From: Flavobacterium sp.
GTDB lineage: Bacteria; Bacteroidota; Bacteroidia; Flavobacteriales; Flavobacteriaceae
NCBI RefSeq assembly: GCF_004295795.1
Contig: NZ_SEBR01000004.1
Span: 62,001 to 126,000 of the forward strand
Length of the DNA stretch: 64,000 nucleotides
Direction of reading: 5' to 3'
The translations under genes and the position numbers were made by a program. The notes beneath the pieces were generated by a model. It was not told where the DNA came from and ran no database searches. It saw nothing but the letters and a program-made list of their open reading frames with translations. Below, piece after piece: positions 24,622-33,367 of the stretch. How positions within the stretch are numbered: position 1 is the stretch's first letter; each line of letters begins with the position of its first letter.

Positions 24622-26598
24622 TCAATAAGCAACCAAATCCTTCAGAGCTTCCTCAAATCGGCCGCGCGACAGATATTGGTCTTCCAAAGCTTTCGTAAAA
24701 GGAATCGGCGTATCCAAACTTGCCACTCGACGCACCGGACCGTCCAGATATTCGAAGCATTCTTCGGTGATCATCGCGGCAATATCGCTCGCAATCCCGC
24801 CAAACATGCTGTCTTCCTGTAAAATGATGACCTTGTTGGTTTTTTTGATCGACTTGTAAATCGTGTCTTTATCCAAAGGTTGGAGCGTTCTCAAATCGAT
24901 AAGATCGGCTGAGATTTCAGGATTCTTGTCAAGCGTCTCAAGCGCCCAATGCACGGCGGCTCCAAAAGTCACGATCGTTACGTCCTGACCTTGTCTCAAA
25001 ACCGCGGCCTGTCCGAGTGGCAAAGTGTAATAATCCGTCGGGACATCCTGATACACACTTCTGTACAAAAGCTTGTGCTCGAAGAACATGACAGGATTCG
25101 GATCGTTGATCGAAGCGTTCAAAAGTCCTTTCGCATCATAAGGAAACGCCGGATAAACAACCTTCAGGCCAGGCGTTTTCGTAAACCAGGCTTCGTTCGT
25201 CTGTGAATGGAATGGACCGGCCTGTGTTCCGCCGCCACAAGGCATCCGCACCACGACATCGGCATTTTCGCCCCATCGGTAATGCACTTTTGCGAGGTAA
25301 TTCACGATTGGGTTGAAACCCGTCGACACGAAATCGGCGAACTGCATTTCCACGATCGACTTGTATCCGTTTATCGAAAGTCCCATTCCCGCCGAAACGA
25401 CGGCACTTTCGCAAATCGGTGTGTTTTTTATGCGGTCTTTCCCGAAAAGGTCTACAAATCCATCGGTAATCTTGAACGCACCGCCATATTCGGCAATGTC
25501 CTGGCCCATGATCACGAGGTTTTCGTGTTTCTCGAACGACTGTCTTAAACTTTGGGAAATAGCGTCGACGAACCTGATATTTTCCGTCTCGGCGGATGGC
25601 TTCACGTCCTCGAACTCATAAGGAGCGTAAACATCGCCCATTTCTTCTTCGTAAGTCGCCTTGATTTCGGCTTCGGTGTTGGCGATCAGCAAATTTTCGT
25701 CGATTTCCTTTTTGATCTCGTCTCTCCATTGTTCGTCCTTGTCGGCGCGAAGGATGTTTTGCTTCAACAGGTAACGGCGGAAGTTGTCGACCGGATCTTT
25801 TTCGGCCCACAAATCCATCAATTCCTGAGGAACGTATTTGGTGCCACTCGCCTCTTCGTGCCCGCGCATGCGGAAAGTCTTGAACTCGATCAAAACCGGA
25901 CGCGGGTTGACGCGCATCGATTCGACTATTTCTGAAAGCTCGTTATAGATTTCAAGGATGTTGTTCCCGTCGAGAATGTGCGCTTCCATTCCGTAACCGA
26001 CGCCTTTATCCGCGAGGTTTTCGCAGCGATATTGCTCGTTTGTGGGAGTCGAAAGTCCGTAGCCGTTGTTCTCTATAATAAATAGGACAGGCAAATCCCA
26101 AACTGCGGCAATGTTCAGCGCCTCGTGGAAATCACCTTCGGATGTTGCGCCTTCGCCGGTAAAAACCGCCGTGACGTTTCCGTTTTTCTTGAGTTTGTTG
26201 GCCAATGCTATCCCGTCAGCCACGCCCAATTGCGGGCCGAGGTGCGAAATCATCCCGATGATCTTGTATTCCTGCGTCCCGAAGTGGAACGATCTGTCGC
26301 GGCCTTTGGTAAATCCCGATGCTTTTCCCTGCCATTGCGAAAACAACCTATATAAAGGAATGTCGCGTCCTGTGAAAACGCCAAGGTTGCGGTGCATCGG
26401 CAAAATGTATTCGTCTTTGCCGAGAACGGCCGTGATTCCGCACGATATCGCCTCTTGCCCGATTCCTGAAAACCACTTCGAAACCTTTCCCTGACGGATC
26501 AGGATAAGCATTTTCTCCTCGATAAGACGAGGTTTGAGCAAACGTTTGTAAAGGTCGAGCAGTTGGTCGTCTGTAAGATTGCGGCGTTCGAAATTCAT
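24622..26598 (-). CDS. 2-oxoacid dehydrogenase E1, fused alpha and beta subunits (branched-chain type)
   Basis: A 658-residue protein; start taken at the ATG at 26596-26598 (MNFERRNLTDDQ). The alpha part (about 1-330) has the thiamine diphosphate motif FTGEGATSEGDFHEALN ... ENNGYGLSTPT, and the beta part (about 345-658) has AISQSLRQSFEKHENLVIMG, ESAVVSAGMGLSINGYK and IILQEDSMFGGIAS. Known: fused E1 proteins of this kind in Bacteroidota decarboxylate branched-chain 2-oxoacids (2-oxoisovalerate) to acyl groups for branched fatty acids. E2/E3 genes are not in the window. A terminator follows it. Upstream, TACTTTTG on the reverse strand (26631-26638) is a good -7 element. Confidence 0.85.
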   Translation of the reverse strand: MNFERRNLTDDQLLDLYKRLLKPRLIEEKMLILIRQGKVSKWFSGIGQEAISCGITAVLGKDEYILPMHRNLGVFTGRDIPLYRLFSQWQGKASGFTKGRDRSFHFGTQEYKIIGMISHLGPQLGVADGIALANKLKKNGNVTAVFTGEGATSEGDFHEALNIAAVWDLPVLFIIENNGYGLSTPTNEQYRCENLADKGVGYGMEAHILDGNNILEIYNELSEIVESMRVNPRPVLIEFKTFRMRGHEEASGTKYVPQELMDLWAEKDPVDNFRRYLLKQNILRADKDEQWRDEIKKEIDENLLIANTEAEIKATYEEEMGDVYAPYEFEDVKPSAETENIRFVDAISQSLRQSFEKHENLVIMGQDIAEYGGAFKITDGFVDLFGKDRIKNTPICESAVVSAGMGLSINGYKSIVEMQFADFVSTGFNPIVNYLAKVHYRWGENADVVVRMPCGGGTQAGPFHSQTNEAWFTKTPGLKVVYPAFPYDAKGLLNASINDPNPVMFFEHKLLYRSVYQDVPTDYYTLPLGQAAVLRQGQDVTIVTFGAAVHWALETLDKNPEISADLIDLRTLQPLDKDTIYKSIKKTNKVIILQEDSMFGGIASDIAAMITEECFEYLDGPVRRVASLDTPIPFTKALEDQYLSRGRFEEALKDLVAY

Positions 26599-26779
26599 CG
26601 GTTTTATGTCTGTTTTTGTAAAAACTCTGTCAAAAGTATGAAAATTTACCACTTTCGTAGGTTTGGATTGCGGATTTTTCGATGTTGATAAATTTAAATC
26701 CGACGAGCGTCAATATTTGTCTATTTTTGTGAAACCAGGCCTTTAGCGAGGTTTGGGTTATCAACAAAATTGTAAACCT

Positions 26780-27733
26780 ATGCAGAACATTCCAAGTGTG
26801 GATTTACGTGATTTCCTTTCGGATGACCCGAAACGTAAACAAAAGTTTGTAAATGAAATCGGAAAAGCCTACGAAGACATCGGATTTGTAGCACTAAAAG
26901 GTCATTTTCTGGATGACAAACTCGTGGAGGAATTGTATTCGGAAGTACGCAACTTCTTCAATCTTCCCGTGGCAACCAAAAAAGAGTATGAAATTCCGGG
27001 AATCGGTGGCCAGCGCGGCTACGTTTCTTTCGGGAAAGAACACGCTAAAGGACGCTCTGCGGGCGATTTGAAAGAATTTTGGCACTTTGGGCAGTACGTT
27101 CAGGACAATCCGGCGCTTGAAGCCGAATATCCGGCGAATGTCGAGGTGAAAGAACTTCCACAGTTCAACACAGTCGGAAAAGAAGCCTACCAAATGCTGG
27201 AGAAAACCGGGATTTACGTGCTTCGCGCCTTGGCCATATATCTGGGATTGGACGAATTCTACTTCGACAATTACATCAGGAACGGAAACAGCATCCTGCG
27301 CCCGATCCATTATCCGCCAATCACGGATGAACCCGCTGACGGAGCCGTGCGCGCCGCAGCTCACGGGGACATCAACCTGATCACGCTGCTCATGGGCGCA
27401 CAGGGAAAAGGACTTCAGGTGCAAAACCACGAAGGCGAGTGGATTGACGCGATCGCCGAACCGGACGAATTGGTCATAAACGTGGGCGATATGTTGTCGC
27501 GTCACACCAACAATAAACTCAAGTCGACGATTCACCAAGTGGTCAATCCGCCGCGTGAATTGTGGGGAACTTCGCGTTTCTCGATCCCGTTTTTCATGCA
27601 TCCGATAAGCGAAATGAAACTCGACGTGCTCGAACACACAATCGACGAAAATCATCCGAAACAATACGACGACATTACAGCTGGTGAATTTTTGCACGAG
27701 CGGCTTGTGGAACTCGGGTTGATCAAGAAATAA
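26780..27733 (+). CDS. 2-oxoglutarate/Fe(II) oxygenase, isopenicillin-N-synthase-like
   Basis: A 317-residue protein; start at the ATG at 26780 (MQNIPSVDLRDFLSDDP). The N-terminal DIOX_N domain (IPSVDLRDF ... YEDIGFVALKGHFLD) is followed by the double-stranded beta-helix with iron ligands H195 and D197 (AAHGDINLITLL) and H252 (STIHQVVNPP), and the 2OG-binding RFSIPFF. Known: this family hydroxylates small molecules; flavobacterial members have unassigned substrates. It stands alone with its own terminator; TATTTTTG at 26722-26729 is a possible -7 element. Confidence 0.85.
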   Translation: MQNIPSVDLRDFLSDDPKRKQKFVNEIGKAYEDIGFVALKGHFLDDKLVEELYSEVRNFFNLPVATKKEYEIPGIGGQRGYVSFGKEHAKGRSAGDLKEFWHFGQYVQDNPALEAEYPANVEVKELPQFNTVGKEAYQMLEKTGIYVLRALAIYLGLDEFYFDNYIRNGNSILRPIHYPPITDEPADGAVRAAAHGDINLITLLMGAQGKGLQVQNHEGEWIDAIAEPDELVINVGDMLSRHTNNKLKSTIHQVVNPPRELWGTSRFSIPFFMHPISEMKLDVLEHTIDENHPKQYDDITAGEFLHERLVELGLIKK

Positions 27734-27753
27734 ATTTTATAATTTTACGGATG

Positions 27754-27786
27754 AAGGCATTGGGGTTTCCTGATGCCTTTTTATTT
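27754..27786 (+). terminator. Intrinsic terminator after the 2OG oxygenase gene
   Basis: AAGGCAT, loop TGGGGTTTCCTG, ATGCCTT then TTTAT. Stem of seven pairs. Confidence 0.7.
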
Positions 27787-27863
27787 GGGAGCACAGATTG
27801 AAAGGATGAGATAGAGCTTGCGAGCATATTATCCGATAAATACGTGTTCCAAAAACGCAAATC

Positions 27864-28214
27864 ATGCCAAAGAAACTAACATCCCTAAACGACCTCGGCG
27901 GATTCGTGTTCTCCACGAACAAAGAATTCGAATTCGACAGCAGCGAATCCTCAGGTGAAACGCCCGAACCTGGAAAACAAAGGCTCGAAGCCCATCTTGA
28001 CAAGAAAAACCGGGGCGGAAAAGTTGCCACGGTCATCCTCGGTTTTCAGGGAAGCGACGACGATCTCAAAACATTGGGGAAAATGCTCAAGACCAAATGC
28101 GGCGTCGGCGGATCGGCCAAGGACGGCGAAATCATCATCCAGGGCAACTTTCGCGACAAGGTCATGGAGATTTTGAAGGCGGAAGGTTATGTTGTGAAAC
28201 GGGTTGGTGGATGA
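27864..28214 (+). CDS. SUI1/YciH-family translation initiation factor
   Basis: A 116-residue protein. The N-terminal 45 residues are acidic and low-complexity. The C-terminal half is the SUI1 (eIF1) domain: KNRGGKVATVILGFQGSDDD, LKTKCGVGGSAKDGEIIIQG and FRDKVMEILKAEGYVVKRVGG, close to the usual YciH length. Known: bacterial SUI1 proteins bind the small ribosomal subunit and influence start-site fidelity. It is isolated from other translation genes. Confidence 0.85.
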   Translation: MPKKLTSLNDLGGFVFSTNKEFEFDSSESSGETPEPGKQRLEAHLDKKNRGGKVATVILGFQGSDDDLKTLGKMLKTKCGVGGSAKDGEIIIQGNFRDKVMEILKAEGYVVKRVGG

Positions 28215-28335
28215 AATTCCAAATCCCAAATTTCAATCCCGATGGCTATCGGGACAAATCCCAAAATGGAAATTCCAAATTCCAAATCCCAAATCCCAAT
28301 TCCGTAGTTATCGGGACAAATTTCAAATCCTGACC
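28215..28335. repeat. AAATCCC/AAATTCC direct repeats with GGCTATCGGGACAAAT
   Basis: Spacer made of imperfect AAATTCC/AAATCCC units with a GGCTATCGGGACAAA string and a related GTTATCGGGACAAATTTC string. Similar AATTCCAA units occur at 42474-42515. Confidence 0.7.
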
Positions 28336-28352
28336 TTCGACAATGACAAATT

Positions 28353-29225
28353 ATGATCCGACAATCTGAACTTATACTGAATCCGGACGGAAGTGTTTAC
28401 CACTTGAACCTGCGCCCGGAGCACATTGCGCCCGACATTATTTTTGTGGGCGACCAGAATCGCGTGGAGAAAATCACGCAATTTTTCGAAACCATCGAAT
28501 TTTCGACGCAAAAACGCGAATTCAAAACCCAAACGGGAAGCTACAAGGGCAAAAGAATTTCGGTAATGTCAACCGGAATCGGACCTGACAACATCGATAT
28601 CGTGCTGAACGAACTCGACGCTTTGGTCAATATCGATCTTGAAACGCGCCTGCCCAAAAAAGGATTGACTTCGTTGAACATCATCAGGATCGGGACTTCG
28701 GGGTCGCTCCAGGCCGATATTCCAACCGATAGTTTCGTGCTTTCGAAATTCGGGCTTGGTTTGGACAACATGCTCCGCTCCTATCAGATCGACGAGGTTT
28801 CGGACAAAGATCTCGAGGAAGCTTTCGTAAAACACACGAATTGGGATGCGAAAAAAGGCCGTCCTTACGTGACGCGCTGCTCGGAAAAACTCGAGGCAAT
28901 GGTCGAAAGCGAGCACATGTTCAAAGGAATTACTGCGACCGCCGGAGGTTTCTATGCGCCGCAAGGGCGTGTTTTGCGACTGGCTTTGCAGGATTCGGAA
29001 CTCAATTCGAAAATGGACAATTTCGAGTTTGAAGGAGCAAAAATCACGAATCTCGAGATGGAAACCGCAGCAATTTACGGACTGTCGGCTTTGCTTGGTC
29101 ACAATGCCTTGTCGCTGAACGCCATCATCGCAAACCGCGCCAACGGAACTTTCAGCGCCGATCCTTACAAAGCCGTGGACGAACTCATCAAGTACACTCT
29201 GGACAAAATCGCAGCTGCCAAATGA
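28353..29225 (+). CDS. Nucleoside phosphorylase (uridine phosphorylase-like)
   Basis: A 290-residue protein of the PNP/UDP phosphorylase superfamily. LNLRPEHIAPDIIFVGDQNR at the start, ISVMSTGIGPDNIDIVLNEL, NIIRIGTSGSLQADIP (phosphate-binding region) and TNLEMETAAIYGLSALLGHN, which carries the ribose-binding Glu-Met-Glu motif, are all present. Known: reversible phosphorolysis of nucleosides in pyrimidine salvage. It is translationally coupled to the following DinB gene (ATGA at 29222-29225). Confidence 0.85.
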   Translation: MIRQSELILNPDGSVYHLNLRPEHIAPDIIFVGDQNRVEKITQFFETIEFSTQKREFKTQTGSYKGKRISVMSTGIGPDNIDIVLNELDALVNIDLETRLPKKGLTSLNIIRIGTSGSLQADIPTDSFVLSKFGLGLDNMLRSYQIDEVSDKDLEEAFVKHTNWDAKKGRPYVTRCSEKLEAMVESEHMFKGITATAGGFYAPQGRVLRLALQDSELNSKMDNFEFEGAKITNLEMETAAIYGLSALLGHNALSLNAIIANRANGTFSADPYKAVDELIKYTLDKIAAAK

Positions 29226-29674
29226 TGGAAAAGATTACCGTCAGTATCGAATCGCTTTTGAAACAAGGCACAGCCGTTTTCATGCATGCTTCGGAAGAGG
29301 AACTTTCTCTCAAAGCTTCGGCCGACAAATGGTCGAAACGCGAGATTTTGGGACATCTGATCGATTCGGCGGTGCACAATCTGGTCAGGTTCACCGAATG
29401 TCGTTATCAAGCGCAACCTTACAAGCACCGAATTTACGATCAGAACGAATTGGTAACAATCAACGACTATCAAAATCAGGAAACCGAAGATTTGTTGGTT
29501 TTATGGTTATCTTTAAACAAAAGGATCGCGGCTTTGATCGCAATTGTTTCCGAAAAGGATTTACAGATTCCGATTGTGTTTTCAGATGGAACGATTCAGG
29601 ATTTGCGTTTTTTGATGACCGATTACGCCGATCATCTGGAACATCATATCAGGTCATTGGAACGTTCGCGTTAG
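29222..29674 (+). CDS. DinB-like (YfiT) metal-binding protein
   Basis: A 150-residue four-helix protein. Putative metal-binding histidines are seen in ILGHLIDSAVHNLVRF near residue 45 and DYADHLEHHIRSL near the C-terminus, as in DinB/YfiT proteins. Known: several members are thiol S-transferases for bacillithiol or mycothiol; others are uncharacterised. This organism also encodes BshA, so bacillithiol dependence is possible. Start overlaps the phosphorylase stop. Confidence 0.75.
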   Translation: MMEKITVSIESLLKQGTAVFMHASEEELSLKASADKWSKREILGHLIDSAVHNLVRFTECRYQAQPYKHRIYDQNELVTINDYQNQETEDLLVLWLSLNKRIAALIAIVSEKDLQIPIVFSDGTIQDLRFLMTDYADHLEHHIRSLERSR

Positions 29675-29677
29675 GGA

Positions 29678-29850
29678 TAGCAGTAGCAGTAGCAGTAGCA
29701 GTAGCAGTAGCAGTAGCAGTAGCAGTAGCAGTAGCAGTAGCAGTAGCAGTAGCAGTAGCAGTAGCAGTAGCAGTAGCAGTCGCAGTCGCAGTAGTAGCAG
29801 TTGCAGTTGCAGTAGTAGCAGTAGTAGCAGTAGCAGTAATGGTAGCAGTT
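29678..29850. repeat. Hexamer tandem repeat (GCAGTA), about 28 units
   Basis: Nearly pure (GCAGTA)n for about 110 bases, then degenerate units (GCAGTC, GTAGTA, GCAGTT). It starts immediately after the DinB stop. A long open frame running through it on the plus strand is only the repeat read as Val-Ala. Related hexamers occur at 21225-21294, 29981-30014 and 57471-57490. Confidence 0.95.
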
Positions 29851-29980
29851 TCGAAGCTTACCTGAAATCAATAAAGTAGGGCGACCATTATCAAATAGCA
29901 AGAAAGATTTGGTAAACTTGCGACGGAAGCGCGTCATTTTCGCGACGACCGGAAAATTACAGTCACAATTGCGGCTCAAC

Positions 29981-30014
29981 ACTGCCACTGCCGCTGCCAC
30001 TGCAACTGCAACTT
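29981..30014. repeat. Short hexamer repeat (CTGCCA/CTGCAA)
   Basis: ACTGCCACTGCCGCTGCCAC followed by TGCAACTGCAACT, the reverse of the GCAGTA tract 130 bases before it, so the two could pair as a large inverted structure. Confidence 0.6.
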
Positions 30015-30037
30015 CTAATAACAATTTAAATAGAAAC

Positions 30038-30883
30038 ATGAACCTAAAAATATCCGGCGTTCCGGAACATTTCAATCTCCCATGGCATTTGTGCCTCGAA
30101 AACGGTTATTTCCAAAAAGCCGGACTCGAAGTCTCGTGGACGGATGTTCCGGAAGGCACGGGAAAACTTTGCCAGATGTTGCGCGAGGGCGAAACCGATG
30201 TGGCCGTGATCCTGACCGAGGGAATCATCAAGGACATTTTGGCGGGAAATCCGTCGAAGATCGTACAGATTTACGTGCAATCGCCTTTGATTTGGGGTGT
30301 TCACGTGGCCGCGAATTCTAAATTCGAATCGATTCCAGATCTTGAAAACAAGGTCGCGGCGATTTCGAGAAACGGGTCGGGTTCCCAACTCATGGCTTAC
30401 GTGAATGCCGACAATCAGGGTTGGTCGAAGGCGAATTTGAGGTTCGAGACCGTGCACACGATCGACGGAGCGGTCGAAGCGCTGACAAAAGGTTCGGCCG
30501 ATTATTTTATGTGGGAAAGGTTCATGACCAAACCGCTGGTCGACAAAGGGATTTTCCGTCGCATAGACGATTGCCCGACGCCTTGGCCTTGCTTTGTGAT
30601 CGCGGTTCGCAGCGAGATTCTCGAGAACAATTCGGAAATCATCGAAACCTTGCTTTCTGTAATCAACCAAAAAACATCGGCTTTCAAACAAATTCCCGAT
30701 ATAGACGTCCTGCTCTCTCGGCGTTACCACCAAAAACAGGAAGATATCCAACAATGGCTGGCGCTCACGCAATGGTCGCAAGCGAACTTTTCTGAACCTG
30801 TGTTAAACAAAATTCAAAATCAATTGGCCGATTTAGGCATTATTGCCAAAAAGGGTACTTTTGCCGATATCGTGCACGGATAA
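30038..30883 (+). CDS. Periplasmic-binding-protein-like domain protein without signal peptide
   Basis: A 281-residue protein; start at the ATG at 30038 (MNLKISGVPEHFNLPW). A longer frame upstream would translate the hexamer repeat and is rejected. The fold resembles NMT1/SsuA-type ABC substrate-binding proteins: a GYFQKAGLEVSWTDVPEGTG segment, ETDVAVILTEGIIKDILAG, YVQSPLIWGVHVAANS and DYFMWERFMTKPLVD. There is no signal peptide or lipobox, so it is probably cytosolic and not an uptake component. No ABC permease or ATPase is near. Function unknown. Confidence 0.65.
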   Translation: MNLKISGVPEHFNLPWHLCLENGYFQKAGLEVSWTDVPEGTGKLCQMLREGETDVAVILTEGIIKDILAGNPSKIVQIYVQSPLIWGVHVAANSKFESIPDLENKVAAISRNGSGSQLMAYVNADNQGWSKANLRFETVHTIDGAVEALTKGSADYFMWERFMTKPLVDKGIFRRIDDCPTPWPCFVIAVRSEILENNSEIIETLLSVINQKTSAFKQIPDIDVLLSRRYHQKQEDIQQWLALTQWSQANFSEPVLNKIQNQLADLGIIAKKGTFADIVHG

Positions 30884-30901
30884 TTCCGGGCGAAACGTCC
30901 C

Positions 30902-31834
30902 ATGGTCAAACTCAGCGAAATTCCATTCCGCAAAATCCGCGACAAGCTTACTGTAAAGAAGCCTTGGGACAGCATCATTATTTTTGTGCTGAATGTGCTA
31001 ATCGCCGTTCCGGTTTTTATCGTGTGCCACCGGTATACGATCGATCCGGGTTGGCCGATCCATCTCGATAGAATCCTCATGTTCATTGGAATTTTGGTGG
31101 CTTTCCAGCTGATTTTGAGATTGCTCCGAAAGATTATCATTTTCGCGATTTTCCTGTATCTGGTATTTCTCGCCTGGGGAACGCTTTTTGGCCAATACGG
31201 GTTCGACGACGTTTACGAAGATTACCGTTACATGGTTTATGCGATGGACGACAGCCCGAATCCGCAGGATCTCATCATGTCGCGACTGCTTCCGTTTCCC
31301 AACAAATCAAAGATTATCAAAGCCGTTCAGTTCGACAATCCCCGCGTGCGCAATTTTTCGGTGGCCGCGACGACCAAATATTTCCGCGACACCAAAGGTT
31401 ATGGCGATTATCGCACGTTGATCCAGTGTTTTGCCGTGTTCAAGGAAATCAACGGCCGATGGAATTATGTGAGCGACCCGAAAGGCCGCGAGTACATCGC
31501 ATCAGCTTCGGAATCAGTGCGTTTGCTATCAGGCGATTGCGACGACCACTCGATCCTGATGGCGGCTTGCGTGAAATCGATTGGAGGAACGCCGCGTCTG
31601 ATACACACCGGAGGACACATTTATCCCGAAATACTCATCGGAAACAAAAACGATCTGGAAACGATCAACTACTTGATAAAGAAGGTTTTGTTTGTCAAGG
31701 AAGCCAAGGACAAGACGATCCATTACCACATAGACGAGCGTGGACAAGTTTGGCTGAATCTCGATTATACGGCCAAATATCCCGGCGGACCTTTTATGCA
31801 TGAGGAGATTTTGGGCGCTTTGACTTTGGAGTAG
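30902..31834 (+). CDS. Membrane protein with transglutaminase-like cysteine-peptidase domain
   Basis: A 310-residue protein with two or three helices near the N-terminus (about residues 22-44 and 56-98), then a transglutaminase-like domain. Its likely catalytic residues are C213 (LLSGDCDDHSILMAA), H239 (HTGGHIYPE) and D276 (WLNLDYTAKYPGG). Known: bacterial membrane-anchored transglutaminase-like proteins are often proteases or isopeptidases. The second helical hairpin has an RKIIIFAIFLYLVFLAWG stretch. It begins 19 bases after the binding-protein-like gene, so the two may be co-transcribed. Confidence 0.7.
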   Translation: MVKLSEIPFRKIRDKLTVKKPWDSIIIFVLNVLIAVPVFIVCHRYTIDPGWPIHLDRILMFIGILVAFQLILRLLRKIIIFAIFLYLVFLAWGTLFGQYGFDDVYEDYRYMVYAMDDSPNPQDLIMSRLLPFPNKSKIIKAVQFDNPRVRNFSVAATTKYFRDTKGYGDYRTLIQCFAVFKEINGRWNYVSDPKGREYIASASESVRLLSGDCDDHSILMAACVKSIGGTPRLIHTGGHIYPEILIGNKNDLETINYLIKKVLFVKEAKDKTIHYHIDERGQVWLNLDYTAKYPGGPFMHEEILGALTLE

Positions 31835-31881
31835 CGAAGTTTTTAACTTCGCGATTCGTGTGGCCGAGTCTGTGACTCGGA
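31832..31881. repeat. Two short hairpins after the transglutaminase-like gene
   Basis: GCGAAGT/ACTTCGC (31835-31853) and CCGAGTC/GACTCGG (about 31864-31881) are perfect short palindromes typical of flavobacterial spacers. Neither is followed by a T-run, so they are not clear terminators. Confidence 0.55.
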
Positions 31882-31923
31882 AAATTCATGCCTTAAGATA
31901 TTCGCGAAATTTAATTGGAAGCA

Positions 31924-32072
31924 AAATCCGGCTATCCGCTACTAGCTTTTTTGAAAAAGACAGGTTTTCCAAGGGTTGCAACGAGCTTCCTTCGGTCGCT
32001 GTCGAACCCGGGAAAACCAAGGTCTTTTCCTGCAAAAGGCTAGCCGCTGCTATCCGGGCTAGTCGCGGTAAC
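31924..32072 (-). repeat. Dispersed ~140-bp element, copy C
   Basis: Begins AATCCGGCTATCCGCTACTA and ends AAAAGGCTAGCCGCTGCTAT then CCGGGCTA. Read in reverse it carries GCGACCGAAGGAAGCTC, shared exactly with copy D. This is the best-preserved copy. Confidence 0.85.
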
Positions 32073-32147
32073 GACTCAGTCACTTTTCATTCAGGCACTT
32101 TCGCACGCACGCACTTTTTTCCTTACCTTCGCCCCAAATCCAAGCTC

Positions 32148-32729
32148 ATGAAAAAGCTCCTGATCGCCTGCCTGCTAGTTTCGGGAATGGCGTTTGCCCA
32201 AGAAGCCGAGAACGAAAACAAAGCTCCGGTAGCCTCCAAAAAGAACGAATTCCGCGTTGACGTGCTTTCGCTCATCGCCTACGGAAAAGCCAATATTTCC
32301 TACGAACGTTTCGGACAGGGAAAATGGTCATACGGACTGACCGGGAGTTTTACGGTCGGCGACAAATTCGAGAAAGATTTTGACGAAGGGTTTCGCAGCA
32401 CGCTTCCCAAATATGAGGTGATTCCTTACATCAGGTACAAAATGTCCAACAGCGACGCGCATTATTATTTCATCGAAGGATTCATTTCGGCCAACGGCGG
32501 AGATTTCCGTGAGATCGAAAGAGTCGTTGACGGCACGAACGCCTACTACAAAATCTCCAAAGAAGGTTATTTTTCAGTAGCTCCGGGCGCAAGTATCGGA
32601 TACAAAGTCTATTTCGCGGACAGAGTCGCTCTTGAGTTCCTTGTCGGCGCCGGTTTCAACATACTGGATTCCGACAAAAGTCCAGATGTAATCTCGCGCA
32701 TCGGCCTAAACCTCGGTTACAGATTCTAA
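32148..32729 (+). CDS. Small outer-membrane beta-barrel protein
   Basis: A 193-residue exported protein; start at the ATG at 32148 (MKKLLIACLLVSGMAFAQEA). Signal peptide about 1-18 with an A-x-A-type end. The body shows alternating strands (FGQGKWSYGLTGSFTVGDKF, IRYKMSNSDAHYYFIEGFIS) and the C-terminal strand ends in Phe (IGLNLGYRF), typical of outer-membrane barrels. Function unknown. It is followed 13 bases later by a lipoprotein gene, suggesting a pair. Confidence 0.65.
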   Translation: MKKLLIACLLVSGMAFAQEAENENKAPVASKKNEFRVDVLSLIAYGKANISYERFGQGKWSYGLTGSFTVGDKFEKDFDEGFRSTLPKYEVIPYIRYKMSNSDAHYYFIEGFISANGGDFREIERVVDGTNAYYKISKEGYFSVAPGASIGYKVYFADRVALEFLVGAGFNILDSDKSPDVISRIGLNLGYRF

Positions 32730-32742
32730 AAAATTGCATCCC

Positions 32743-33366
32743 ATGAAATCAATGATCAATATCATCAGTTCACTACGCTCGAGTAAAAAGTTTACTTATA
32801 TCGCACTCGCATTTTCGTCATTGTTCATGGCCTCGTGCGACGACGAAGACGGATTTTACAACGAAAAATACGCCAACACGGGCGAGCTCGTCACGATAGA
32901 CATCCAACCAACTTACGCGGTCGGGGATTTTCTGTACGTCGACGCTGATTTCGGACGATACCAGTCGGAAGAAGGTTTTCCACAGTTGCTTGACATTTAT
33001 GAAACTACGAGCGGCGCTCCCGGATTCGTTTTTACCTATTTGATGGAGAAAGAATCTTCTCCCGGCATTTGGACACCTGTTTCGACAACCTTGCAGCAAC
33101 TTCAGGTGAATTCGGGAACGGCCCAGGCCGGAAATTTTGTTTTGGGAACGGCTCTTTACAACGCTTCGGACGAGACTTACGAATACAATGTCGGTTATCC
33201 TTTGACTTCAGCTGGAAACTACAGACTGAGTTTTGGCGTGAACAGCGATTCGGCCAACAAGATCGAATTGCGTTCCAAGACACAAGGCAATAAACTGTTC
33301 CTGAACCTGATCTCGAGTACGACGCAATTGACCGGAGGCGGTTTTTACACGTTTACCGTCAACTGA
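32743..33366 (+). CDS. Lipoprotein of unknown function
   Basis: A 207-residue protein; start at the ATG at 32743 (MKSMINIISSLRSSKKF). A lipoprotein signal ends in SLFMASCDDEDGF, so Cys is lipidated and the Asp/Glu after it fit the flavobacterial surface-export rule of acidic residues after the cysteine. The mature part has a beta-rich composition (TYEYNVGYPLTSAGNYRLSF). It is downstream of an outer-membrane barrel gene and ends one base before the convergent ung stop. Function unknown. Confidence 0.65.
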   Translation: MKSMINIISSLRSSKKFTYIALAFSSLFMASCDDEDGFYNEKYANTGELVTIDIQPTYAVGDFLYVDADFGRYQSEEGFPQLLDIYETTSGAPGFVFTYLMEKESSPGIWTPVSTTLQQLQVNSGTAQAGNFVLGTALYNASDETYEYNVGYPLTSAGNYRLSFGVNSDSANKIELRSKTQGNKLFLNLISSTTQLTGGGFYTFTVN

Positions 33367-33367
33367 T

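Noticed and set aside
29329-29865. Long plus-strand open frame through the GCAGTA repeat
   Set aside because: It is the hexamer translated as Val-Ala over most of its length, begins inside the DinB gene in another frame, and has no family resemblance.
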